Shown: positions 1-7,267 of the stretch, in pieces
Layout of the letters: the number at the start of each line of letters is the position of its first letter
Position numbering within the stretch: the stretch's first letter is position 1
Source: Cytophagales bacterium
GTDB taxonomy: Bacteria > Bacteroidota > Bacteroidia > Cytophagales > Cyclobacteriaceae
Assembly (NCBI GenBank): GCA_016124425.1
Contig: WGNT01000142.1
Location: 1-44,779 of the forward strand
Direction of reading: 5' to 3'
Length of the DNA stretch: 44,779 nucleotides
The notes under the pieces: model-generated
What the model was told of the DNA's origin: nothing
What the model saw: only the letters and a program-made list of their open reading frames with translations
Databases searched by the model: none
Position numbers and translations under genes: made by a program

Positions 1-352
1 CTCAAACAACCAAATACACTTAGCAAACTACGAAATTTAAGCCAAATAATATGCCAAGTTCAGCAAACTTAAACTATAATAAAAAAATTGAAGCCAAAAT
101 TCATCAGGCAAAGATTCCATTTTTTAACTTACTCCCGAGTAAGCGTAGAAATCCAAAATAATACAGTTTGAATGAGACGTCGTCTAAGCGTATGGATGCA
201 GAAAATGATTGCGAAAGCTTAGTAGGAAGTAGAAGGAAAGCTGGAACTATGGCTAGGTAAAAGTGTTTACGGCGAATACATAGGAATTTTTTGGTGGGCA
301 TCGATGCCACAGCAATTCAGCGTGTATGCAGGAGTTAAAGAAAACAAACAAG
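1..352. other. Non-coding stretch at window start
   Basis: This AT-rich leader region shows no convincing gene. A 68-codon open frame on the minus strand at 104-310 has no recognisable domain, no good start context and a low-complexity hydrophobic translation, so it is treated as chance. The promoter of the following PH-domain gene begins at 353. Confidence 0.5.
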
Positions 353-383
353 TTGCATGTAGGTGCTGCGTAGGGTATCTTTG
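353..383 (+). promoter_or_regulatory. Bacteroidota-type promoter for the PH-domain gene
   Basis: A TTG element at 353-355 is followed by a 20-nt spacer and an exact TATCTTTG box at 376-383, matching the Bacteroidota primary-sigma consensus TTTG-N19-20-TAnnTTTG. The start codon lies 38 nt further on. Start-site position is inferred, not measured. Confidence 0.6.
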
Positions 384-421
384 TACTGAAACACACAATT
401 TACAGGTAATTCAGAAAATTT

Positions 422-802
422 ATGGGATTGTTTTCATCACTCTTGGGAAACGCCGGCGCGGTTAGCCAGGAAGATCTTCTAAAAAAATACGGACAGCTGC
501 TTACAGAAGGAGAAGCGATTGAACTAGGATTTAAGCTGATTAGAGATACCTTTATCTTTACCAACAAAAGGCTTATCTTAGTGGATGTTCAGGGACTCAC
601 GGGAAGCAAGATCGAATACAAAACAGTAACCTACAAAAGTATTACCCGGTTTAGCATTGAGACAGCTGGAACATTTGATTTGGATGCGGAACTAAAAATC
701 TGGATTTCGGGAGAGGATCAACCTAGTGTAAAAAAACAATTCAATAAGTCAATTAACGTCTATGAGGTGCAAAAGGTGCTGGCTTTCCACGTGTTGAAAT
801 AG
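422..802 (+). CDS. Bacterial PH-domain protein (bPH_1 family)
   Basis: This 126-residue cytoplasmic protein is essentially one bacterial pleckstrin-homology domain of the bPH_1 type (PF08000 by recognition). The family signature is clear in the middle: residues 35-60 read as a beta strand pair containing FTNKRLILVDVQGLTG, followed by YKSITRFSIETAGTFDLDAELKIW. There is no signal peptide or membrane segment. The family's biochemical role is not established; members are small stand-alone proteins in many bacteria. The gene is monocistronic, with its own promoter just upstream, and its downstream neighbour is convergent. The start at 422 is favoured because the domain begins within 15 residues of it. 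Confidence 0.85.
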   Translation: MGLFSSLLGNAGAVSQEDLLKKYGQLLTEGEAIELGFKLIRDTFIFTNKRLILVDVQGLTGSKIEYKTVTYKSITRFSIETAGTFDLDAELKIWISGEDQPSVKKQFNKSINVYEVQKVLAFHVLK

Positions 803-1030
803 CATGCATGCCTGTTTTTAAGTTGCCTTTCATTTTCCACTAGAGAATACCGTCCATAAGCGTAAGGAGCTGAAAGAGCTTGGCACGTCTAGCTATCTCA
901 AATCCCAATCACTTCTGTCCTGGGAATGACTCTATCCAAGAAGGTAAATATCCTGTCGCCATAGCAACCCCCATAGTGGCAGGGATGGACTATTTTACAG
1001 TGTCAAGAAAACATATTTGGTAAAAAAGCA

Positions 1031-2704
1031 TCAGCTGAACACACCTATTTTTTCCAGGATTTTATAGGTGATTAGGTACGTGGGCCGTACCCCGTCCAGT
1101 CCCAACGCTCCCGAAGCGAGTGTTCCTCCAGTCTCTAGGGGGTTATCAGAAGCGTAGTAGGCATATAGCACTTTAACGGATTTCCTTATGCTGTTGCGTA
1201 TTTTACTGGCAGACTGAATCGCTTTTTGGTAGTGCGCCCCTTCCATTTCGAGACCAATGGCCTTCCAGGAAGACTCCATAAAATACTGCAGTACGTCCCG
1301 GTTCTGTAGGGAAGTCCCCAATACGGTAATCATTGGACCTTCAAAAATACCCAAGTCGAAGCCTTCAAAGTCCTCTTTCTTTAATTCATTTTTGAAAGGA
1401 TAGTTATCCGCAGTACCCTCGAAAACATGACTGCTAGGAATCATTACGTCGCCCTTATTCCCTTTAAGAATCCCCGCCTTACCCATTATGGAAGCAGAAA
1501 TAACATCCAGGGGAATTTTTTTTCCACCTACCTCAAAGGGCTTAAGCAATTCGTCAAAGCACTCGTAGGCCTGCTCGCCAAACGCATAATCCATCACCAA
1601 AAGTACAGGCTTTTTCTTTTGATCCTTTGGGATTTCTACACCTGGGATCAGGGATTTGTGGATCATCTTGCCCGTGTCAATGAGCTGGACACTAATATTG
1701 GTTCCTGAGGTATCGGGAAGGTGAATCAGTCCATACTGATGCGCATAAGCCTCTATTTCACGCGATTTGTTGCTCTTGGATTGCAGGCTTATCTCCATTA
1801 CCTCCTTCTCAATTTCCTCAAAGGTATTTAGATCAAGCGCCTGATGCCCGTAGATCGTATTCATGACGCTGTGTAAGTTTGCGCTGATGACGTGAATAGG
1901 ACGCTCTAAGAGGTCTTCCTCTTGAAGCACTGACTTTATGCGATTTGCCCATAATTCTCCATACACATGGTGTCCCACCCGCTCCCGAAGCGTGGCCGAG
2001 AAGGAAATCTGCCTGTCTTTGTCCTCTCGCATCTCCAAAATCGACAAGCGTCCAAGGTGATATACAATGGAAAACAAGCTATTGGTATGGGTAGAAGATT
2101 CGAATTTTTCCACCGCCCTGTGCGTTTCTTCATAGGTTCTCCCGGTGATATGGCTTAAATAAGAACAGGCAGCTTCCTTATTGAAATCTTCATCGCGTTC
2201 TTCTTTCCCAACAATCTGTTCCAACATATCCCAATTAAGATTGGTACCCGACTTTGGATCCATACTGTTGTTGGCGATCTTTTTGGATTCGATAAATAAA
2301 AAGGTTAAGTGGGTCAAAATGTCATATATGTCACTTTTCCCGCGCGTCATTTCAACATACATTTGATCTTCATCTACCCGATAACAGTTGCGTTTTCGCT
2401 TGGCTGGAATAATCGGTGAAAACCCCGAATTCTCATATCCTTCTCTGCTTATAAGCCGGATATAGCGGCACTCTTCTATTCCTCTGGGTAAGCGTTCCAT
2501 GATATACAACAGTCCATCAAGCTCAATCTTTTCGTTATCCGCGACATACCCATATATTTCTGGGCTTAATATCAACAACGATTCAATAAGGGATTCACCA
2601 GAAATTCCAGTAGGCTTGTAAGCACCCCTGGTAAACAAATGCCGCATGGTAATGTATAGGCGTTCTATCGCAGCTCGCGACTGTTGGGCTTTGGTCCTTT
2701 TCAT
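1031..2704 (-). CDS. Uncharacterised Bacteroidota protein with nucleoside-phosphorylase-like C-terminus
   Basis: A 557-residue soluble protein without signal peptide or membrane segment. The first 330 residues are mostly helical, charged and unlike any family I can name firmly. The last 220 residues resemble the purine/uridine phosphorylase fold: a strand-rich VLLVMDYAFGEQAYE at about 370, a G-rich turn, and near residue 490 the motif GLEMEGAHY, which recalls the conserved Met-Glu that contacts the ribose in nucleoside phosphorylases and MTA/SAH nucleosidases. I believe the family is annotated DUF6909 in Bacteroidota, from memory. Substrate is unknown; a catalytic or nucleotide-sensing role is inference. 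It stands alone, with a promoter-like TACTTTTG box 20 nt upstream. Confidence 0.6.
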   Translation of the reverse strand: MKRTKAQQSRAAIERLYITMRHLFTRGAYKPTGISGESLIESLLILSPEIYGYVADNEKIELDGLLYIMERLPRGIEECRYIRLISREGYENSGFSPIIPAKRKRNCYRVDEDQMYVEMTRGKSDIYDILTHLTFLFIESKKIANNSMDPKSGTNLNWDMLEQIVGKEERDEDFNKEAACSYLSHITGRTYEETHRAVEKFESSTHTNSLFSIVYHLGRLSILEMREDKDRQISFSATLRERVGHHVYGELWANRIKSVLQEEDLLERPIHVISANLHSVMNTIYGHQALDLNTFEEIEKEVMEISLQSKSNKSREIEAYAHQYGLIHLPDTSGTNISVQLIDTGKMIHKSLIPGVEIPKDQKKKPVLLVMDYAFGEQAYECFDELLKPFEVGGKKIPLDVISASIMGKAGILKGNKGDVMIPSSHVFEGTADNYPFKNELKKEDFEGFDLGIFEGPMITVLGTSLQNRDVLQYFMESSWKAIGLEMEGAHYQKAIQSASKIRNSIRKSVKVLYAYYASDNPLETGGTLASGALGLDGVRPTYLITYKILEKIGVFS

Positions 2705-2724
2705 AGATCTCCGAATAAATGATA

Positions 2725-2756
2725 CAAAAGTACTGAAAAATCAGTAGCACAACCAA
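2725..2756 (-). promoter_or_regulatory. Promoter for the 557-aa protein
   Basis: Read on the minus strand, TACTTTTG (2732 to 2725) matches the TAnnTTTG consensus exactly. TTG elements lie 17 nt (2752-2750) or 21 nt (2756-2754) upstream of it. The start codon is 20 nt downstream of the box. Confidence 0.45.
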
Positions 2757-3195
2757 CCTAATCAGCGGTATGGTAGCCACTTGCTTAAAATTAAACTTGG
2801 GGAAAGCCCTGACAGGGTTTACCTCGCAATCCTAACGAGTGCATAAACGCACAAACTCCGACTGAACACCAAGCAAATCTAACACCTATATCGTACGCGT
2901 GAGCCTCGCTGTTGCTTCTGGATTAGTCGTTAAAATTTGCCATCTCAGAAAAGCGTCTTGGATGTTTCGCTGCTATCCTTGAACCGTACATCTTCCTACC
3001 CCAGCAAATGCTGTTCTATTAAAGCCCGTCTAAAAAAACAACCAAGCTACTCGCAACCATATTGTTATGGTTCTAGAAAGAACGCACTATCTAGGCACTA
3101 ACAGATAAACAAACGGTGGAGTACATCTTCCATCCTTTACCTTAGAAGGCAACCTAATGAAAGCTTTCTCCGGGGATACGCATCACAATACCACG
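2757..3195. other. Intergenic region without recognised gene
   Basis: This stretch lies upstream of the 557-aa gene and downstream of msrA on the minus strand. I see no convincing reading frame or tRNA, and no intrinsic terminator for the msrA operon. A short hairpin (CCCT/AGGG with A/T flanks, near 2800-2820) lacks a U-tract. Confidence 0.4.
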
Positions 3196-3762
3196 CTATT
3201 TTAAACGTTCTTGGTAGCGCTTTTTAAACTTGTCGACTTTGGGCTTGATTACAAAGGTACAATAGGGCTGACTTCCGTTAAGTTCAAAATAGTTGGTGTG
3301 ATAATCTTCAGCCTCATAGAAGTTACTGAAAGCCGTAATCTCTGTGACAATAGGTTGCTCATACACCTTGTTTTCTTCCAACGCCTCCACGGCTTTCAAC
3401 GCAGTGAGCCGCTGATCATCAGTATGATAAAATACCGCTGACCGGTATTGAGGTCCCACATCCGCTCCCTGCCTGTTTAATGTCGTGGGGTCGTGTGTTT
3501 CGAAAAAGACCTGCAATAGTTCTCCGAACGAGATGATTTCAGGATCAAATGTAATCTGGACTACTTCCGCATGGCCGGTAGTACCTGTAACTACATCTTT
3601 GTATGTTGGAGCGGCGATATGTCCTCCTGAAAACCCGGACTGTACTTGGTCCACCCCCTTTAATTTCTGAAAAACCGCCTCTGTACACCAGAAGCAACCC
3701 CCGCCTAACGTTGCGACTTCTTTTCCTTCAGGTATGCTCGTATTCGTCCTTGGTAGATCCAT
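3196..3762 (-). CDS. msrA: Peptide methionine sulfoxide reductase MsrA
   Basis: This 188-residue enzyme reduces the S-epimer of methionine sulfoxide in proteins, using a cysteine nucleophile recycled by thioredoxin. The signature GGGCFWCTEAVF is at residues 20-31 with catalytic Cys23; the GGHIAAPTYKDVVTGTTGHAE segment and the YRSAVFYH and EDYHTNYF motifs follow in the family order. Length fits a single-domain MsrA, with no MsrB fusion. There is no export signal, so it should act in the cytoplasm. Its start lies inside the upstream DUF3253 gene (about 35 nt overlap), which implies translational coupling. It is the last gene of a leftward operon with the radical SAM gene. Confidence 0.95.
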   Translation of the reverse strand: MDLPRTNTSIPEGKEVATLGGGCFWCTEAVFQKLKGVDQVQSGFSGGHIAAPTYKDVVTGTTGHAEVVQITFDPEIISFGELLQVFFETHDPTTLNRQGADVGPQYRSAVFYHTDDQRLTALKAVEALEENKVYEQPIVTEITAFSNFYEAEDYHTNYFELNGSQPYCTFVIKPKVDKFKKRYQERLK

Positions 3763-4012
3763 TGGTTTCTTCTGTTTTAGATGTAATCCTAACAGGTCCT
3801 TTGGGTAAAAAGTTTGGGTCTACCGCAATTCCTTGCTGGGTAACCAAAATTTTGTCTTCCCTATACAAATCCATCATGGTTTCTTGTACATCAGGCATAA
3901 AATGTCGCCAGTCTTGTGGGTAAATCCAACGTACCACCTCAGAGGGACAAAAAGACGTCGCTTTCCGCTGTCGGATCATCTCAAATATGGCTTGCTCGAG
4001 GGGATTAACCAT
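3728..4012 (-). CDS. DUF3253 family protein
   Basis: A 94-residue protein matching the DUF3253 family (PF11625). The diagnostic features are RKATSFCPSEVVRWIYP near residue 17, WRHFMPDVQETM near residue 36, and the ILVTQQGIAVDP...KGPVRI stretch at 55-77. The predicted fold is a small winged-helix-like unit; no biochemical function is known to me. The C-terminal 20 residues are polar and probably disordered. It starts 4 nt after the stop of the radical SAM gene and overlaps the start of msrA, so the three are almost certainly cotranscribed. Confidence 0.8.
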   Translation of the reverse strand: MVNPLEQAIFEMIRQRKATSFCPSEVVRWIYPQDWRHFMPDVQETMMDLYREDKILVTQQGIAVDPNFLPKGPVRITSKTEETNGSTKDEYEHT

Positions 4013-4016
4013 TTCT

Positions 4017-5072
4017 TTAAAATAAGTTTAACTGGCTTTTAGACCTAAATTGGGAAAAGTCATACTCCGGCATCGTTCTTCCATCTAAGTACTTTTTTTC
4101 CGATGCCTTAAATACCTGTCTGATGATTTCGGCAATGGGCCCGGAACCTTTGATACGCCTACCCCATTCCGTGTCATTTTCGCGACCACCATGGCAAGCT
4201 GCAATTTGATGCATTATCTTGTGCTCCCTATCAGGAAAGTGGGTCTGAAGCCAATTTTGGAAAATTTCCTTCACCTGCCCGTTCAACCGGACTAGTGTAT
4301 AGCCAGCTTTACGTGCACCGGCTTCTCCAGCAAGCTGCATGATCGGGGAAATGGCATCGGAATTAATACCAGGAATAATTGGAGCAATCATCACGCCACA
4401 AGGGATCCCAGCCGCTGAAAAGTCGCTCATCACCTGCAATTTTTTTTCAGCAGTTGCCGTTCGGGGCTCGAGGATGGTTTTTAACGAGTTGTCCAAATGA
4501 TTGATTGAAAAGTAGACATGAACAAGGCTTTTCTCCGCAAGTTGTACTAAAACATCCTTATCCCTTCCGACGAGTGAATTCTTTGTGATGAGTGATACAG
4601 GGTGCCTGTAGGCAAGGCACAGTTCCAAAATCCCCCGAGTCAGTTTGTAGGTCCGCTCAGCAGGTTGATAGCAGTCCGTATTGCCCGATAGCATCAAGGC
4701 TTGGGGCAGGTAGCCCTTTTTGTCAAAGGCCGCCCGCAGTTGGCGCACAATATCCTTTTTTACCAGGACCTGCGTCTCAAAACCCAATCCCGCATCATAG
4801 CCCCAATACTGATGGCTGTTTCTGGCGTAGCAATAGACACATCCATGTTCACATCCCTGATACGGATTCACAGAATAATTAAGTGGGAGATCGGGACTGT
4901 CATTCTTGCTGATGGGCTGCTTCACCTCAATCGGCAAATACGTAGTATCAGGCCGGGAAACGAGAGAAGGCTCATCAACACCTTCGATAAAAGCGATTGC
5001 CCTTTCTGTAGCAGAAAAAACATTCTTTGGGCTGATAGTAGCCCCCCGTCCTTTTACAAATTCGTTATCCAT
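4017..5072 (-). CDS. PA0069-family radical SAM protein (SplB-like)
   Basis: A 351-residue radical S-adenosylmethionine protein. The cluster-binding motif C-x3-C-x2-C is at Cys74, Cys78 and Cys81 within NPYQGCEHGCVYCYAR, the arrangement typical of the PA0069 / spore-photoproduct-lyase-like group rather than the standard CxxxCxxC of other subfamilies with different flanks. The ALMLSGNTDCYQPAER and SLITKNSLVGRDKDVL segments are also characteristic. The reaction is not established for this group. It is cytoplasmic. Neighbours are a methyltransferase upstream (47-nt gap) and the DUF3253 and msrA genes downstream, which could point to repair of damaged macromolecules, though that is inference. Confidence 0.85.
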   Translation of the reverse strand: MDNEFVKGRGATISPKNVFSATERAIAFIEGVDEPSLVSRPDTTYLPIEVKQPISKNDSPDLPLNYSVNPYQGCEHGCVYCYARNSHQYWGYDAGLGFETQVLVKKDIVRQLRAAFDKKGYLPQALMLSGNTDCYQPAERTYKLTRGILELCLAYRHPVSLITKNSLVGRDKDVLVQLAEKSLVHVYFSINHLDNSLKTILEPRTATAEKKLQVMSDFSAAGIPCGVMIAPIIPGINSDAISPIMQLAGEAGARKAGYTLVRLNGQVKEIFQNWLQTHFPDREHKIMHQIAACHGGRENDTEWGRRIKGSGPIAEIIRQVFKASEKKYLDGRTMPEYDFSQFRSKSQLNLF

Positions 5073-5119
5073 AGAGCCAAGATAGCAAAAATGGGTCCGA
5101 ATTCCTCAGAAAAACTACA

Positions 5120-5761
5120 TCACGGACGGCAAATCATTATCAGCGTCGGAGGAAAATTCTTCAAGGTAAAGGTAGTCTTTATGTTTTTAAAAAAAGGAGC
5201 ATATTGAAACTTCAACAAATACGAATAACAGATTTGTATCAGCAACCCTTTTGGGTGGAGGCATTGGCTGCTCTTCCGGTAAATTTCGTTCCTCGCTTCC
5301 TTGGGAATTAAGCTTAAGGGTAGCGACGAAAGAATGATATCAGCAGGTCTACCCTTTAAATATGTATCCAAATGCTCCGCCGAATCGCAGATTATTCTCA
5401 CGTTGGCCTGAGGAAACTCTCTTTCTAGGCTATCACAAAATGCCCGGCTGATTTCAAAAACAAGTAATTCGGCGCCTTCATCCATGCGCTCAACGATCCC
5501 TCTCGTAATACTGCCGTCACCCCCTCCTAACTCTACCAATACCTTTGCTCCCTTGAAATCGGCAAATGACAACATTTTATTAACTAGTGACCTAGAGCTA
5601 AAAGTAATGGCTCCCGTAGTTTTAATATTTACAAATAACTCCTTAAAGAGTGATCCTTTACCCATTTGTTCGTTTAAAATTTCCTGCAAATATAAATAAT
5701 TTTTTATAATATTTTCGGAAGTTGGATTTTGGCTGCTGATATGCCGAAAGCCATTTTTCAA
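5120..5761 (-). CDS. Class I SAM-dependent methyltransferase (PmtA/KsgA-like)
   Basis: A 213-residue Rossmann-fold methyltransferase. Motif I is VELGGGDGSIT at residues 76-86, followed by an acidic strand end (LLVFEIS, about 100) and a post-motif IRIICDSAEHL-type region. The late motif DIILSSLPLSLIP replaces the NPPY of rRNA adenine dimethylases and resembles bacterial phospholipid N-methyltransferases, where this position reads SxLPL. A role in methylating phosphatidylethanolamine or another amine is therefore plausible but unproven. No membrane segment is seen. It is the first gene of the leftward set ending with msrA. Confidence 0.75.
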   Translation of the reverse strand: MKNGFRHISSQNPTSENIIKNYLYLQEILNEQMGKGSLFKELFVNIKTTGAITFSSRSLVNKMLSFADFKGAKVLVELGGGDGSITRGIVERMDEGAELLVFEISRAFCDSLEREFPQANVRIICDSAEHLDTYLKGRPADIILSSLPLSLIPKEARNEIYRKSSQCLHPKGLLIQICYSYLLKFQYAPFFKNIKTTFTLKNFPPTLIMICRP

Positions 5762-5989
5762 TGCCTACTTCAAGAACAGTCTCTTTTTAATTAACCTAAC
5801 GAGCAGCAAACACGTAAAGCAACTGCCTCCACATGGGTCCGAAATGGAAAAATACTACTTTTTTATCATTTGGGTAATTCTTTTCGATTTAGATTTTTAT
5901 AGAATGTTGCATTATACGCTTTCATGCGAATTTCTACTTCATGTAGCTTCCTTTAGTTGCGTAGGAGTTAGAATGCCGCGCAAAAACCA
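5762..5989. other. Divergent intergenic region
   Basis: This is the left part of the gap of about 330 bases between the leftward methyltransferase gene and the rightward NlpC/P60 gene. It is AT-rich and holds no convincing gene. The promoter of the NlpC/P60 operon follows it; no matching TAnnTTTG box was found for the methyltransferase. Confidence 0.4.
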
Positions 5990-6019
5990 TTGCCTTTGAT
6001 CAAAAGCAATGTATATTTG
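5990..6019 (+). promoter_or_regulatory. Promoter of the NlpC/P60-M28-MFS operon
   Basis: TTG at 5990-5992, a 19-nt spacer and an exact TATATTTG box at 6012-6019 form a full Bacteroidota promoter. The start codon of the first gene is 73 nt downstream. Confidence 0.6.
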
Positions 6020-6092
6020 TTCGGAGCCCCCTACCCCGCTCCCGATAAGCCCAATACTGCCTACAGCACAGGTTCCATGTAATTGATTTATT

Positions 6093-7256
6093 ATGAAAAA
6101 GCTAACACATATCCTTTGTGTGGGGATGGTAATCCTCATCGTTGCCTGTCAGCGTGATTTTGACAGCTCCACAGTTCTTTCTGTAATTGAGGATTTGAAA
6201 AAAGAGCATGCGCCGGACAAGCGGATAGCACGGTGGGATATTCAATGGGATGCGGGTGTGTTACGTGGTGAGACCAACCTGCAGGAGGCATACTTGGAGT
6301 TACAGCGGGTACTAGAACAGCAGGGTATAGCTTTCCAAGACAGCATTACCCTACTACCCCATGCCGATTTGGAGGGCGTGACGAATGCAATCGTCACGCT
6401 TTCAGTTGCAAATATCCGGTCAGAACCTAAACATTCCGCGGAACTGGCAACGCAGGCGCTAATGGGTACGCCGCTTAAGGTATTGAAGAAAGAAGGCAGC
6501 TGGTATTTGGTGCAGACGCCGGAGGGCTATATTTCTTGGGTAGATACCGCCGGAATCGCGTTGAAGGACGAGGATGCGATGAACGCCTGGAATGCTTCCG
6601 AGAAGCTGGTAAGCATCGAAATGATCGGGGCCATATATACCTCTCCCGAAGGCACCCAAATGGTGAGTGACTTAACAGCGGGAAACATAATGGCCAAACT
6701 GACGGAGACCGATTTCCATTACGGTATTTTGTTACCTGATGGACGTAGCGGGTACGTGACAAAAAATGAAGTCCTCCCCTACGAGGATTGGCTGGCAAGC
6801 CGGGAGCTCTCAGACGACAACCTCGTTCAAACGGCAAAAAACATGATGGGCGTGCCCTACTTATGGGGGGGAACGTCTCCTAAAGGGGTGGATTGCAGCG
6901 GATTTACCAAAACCATTTATTTTCTTAACGGCATGATCATTCCCCGAGATGCATCACAACAGGTAAACGAAGGGGATGAAGTCGATGTTGACCAGAACTG
7001 GGACAACCTGGAAGTGGGGGATCTGCTATTTTTTGGCGTTCCGGCACAGGAGGGAAAATCCGAGCGGGTGGTACATGTAGGCATGTGGATCGGAAATAAT
7101 TCCTTTATCCATTCTAGGGGACGGGTGCGAATCAGCAGCTTCGACCCTGAAGACGAAAATTACGATGCCTATGAACTTGGCAGGTATCTACGCACGAAAC
7201 GAATCCGAAACAAACAAACGGCCAACTTGTGGCCTGTGGATAGACTTATACAATAA
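6093..7256 (+). CDS. NlpC/P60 (C40) lipoprotein, YkfC-like murein peptidase
   Basis: A 387-residue cell-envelope cysteine peptidase. The N-terminus is a lipoprotein signal with the lipobox-like IVAC at residues 16-19. Two SH3b-type domains follow (about 95-155 and 170-245), then the NlpC/P60 domain from about 250. The catalytic triad reads Cys268 (GVDCSGF), His328 (VVHVGMW) and His340 (SFIHSRG), the Cys-His-His arrangement of gamma-D-glutamyl-diamino-acid endopeptidases such as YkfC. It should cut stem peptides between D-Glu and the diamino acid in the periplasm. It is the first gene of an operon with an M28 peptidase 11 nt downstream and an MFS transporter, suggesting stepwise breakdown of murein or other peptides. 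Confidence 0.88.
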   Translation: MKKLTHILCVGMVILIVACQRDFDSSTVLSVIEDLKKEHAPDKRIARWDIQWDAGVLRGETNLQEAYLELQRVLEQQGIAFQDSITLLPHADLEGVTNAIVTLSVANIRSEPKHSAELATQALMGTPLKVLKKEGSWYLVQTPEGYISWVDTAGIALKDEDAMNAWNASEKLVSIEMIGAIYTSPEGTQMVSDLTAGNIMAKLTETDFHYGILLPDGRSGYVTKNEVLPYEDWLASRELSDDNLVQTAKNMMGVPYLWGGTSPKGVDCSGFTKTIYFLNGMIIPRDASQQVNEGDEVDVDQNWDNLEVGDLLFFGVPAQEGKSERVVHVGMWIGNNSFIHSRGRVRISSFDPEDENYDAYELGRYLRTKRIRNKQTANLWPVDRLIQ

Positions 7257-7267
7257 CTGACTTCTTT

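Noticed and set aside
104-310. A 68-codon minus-strand frame at the window start
   Set aside because: Short, low-complexity, without domain, promoter or neighbour support.
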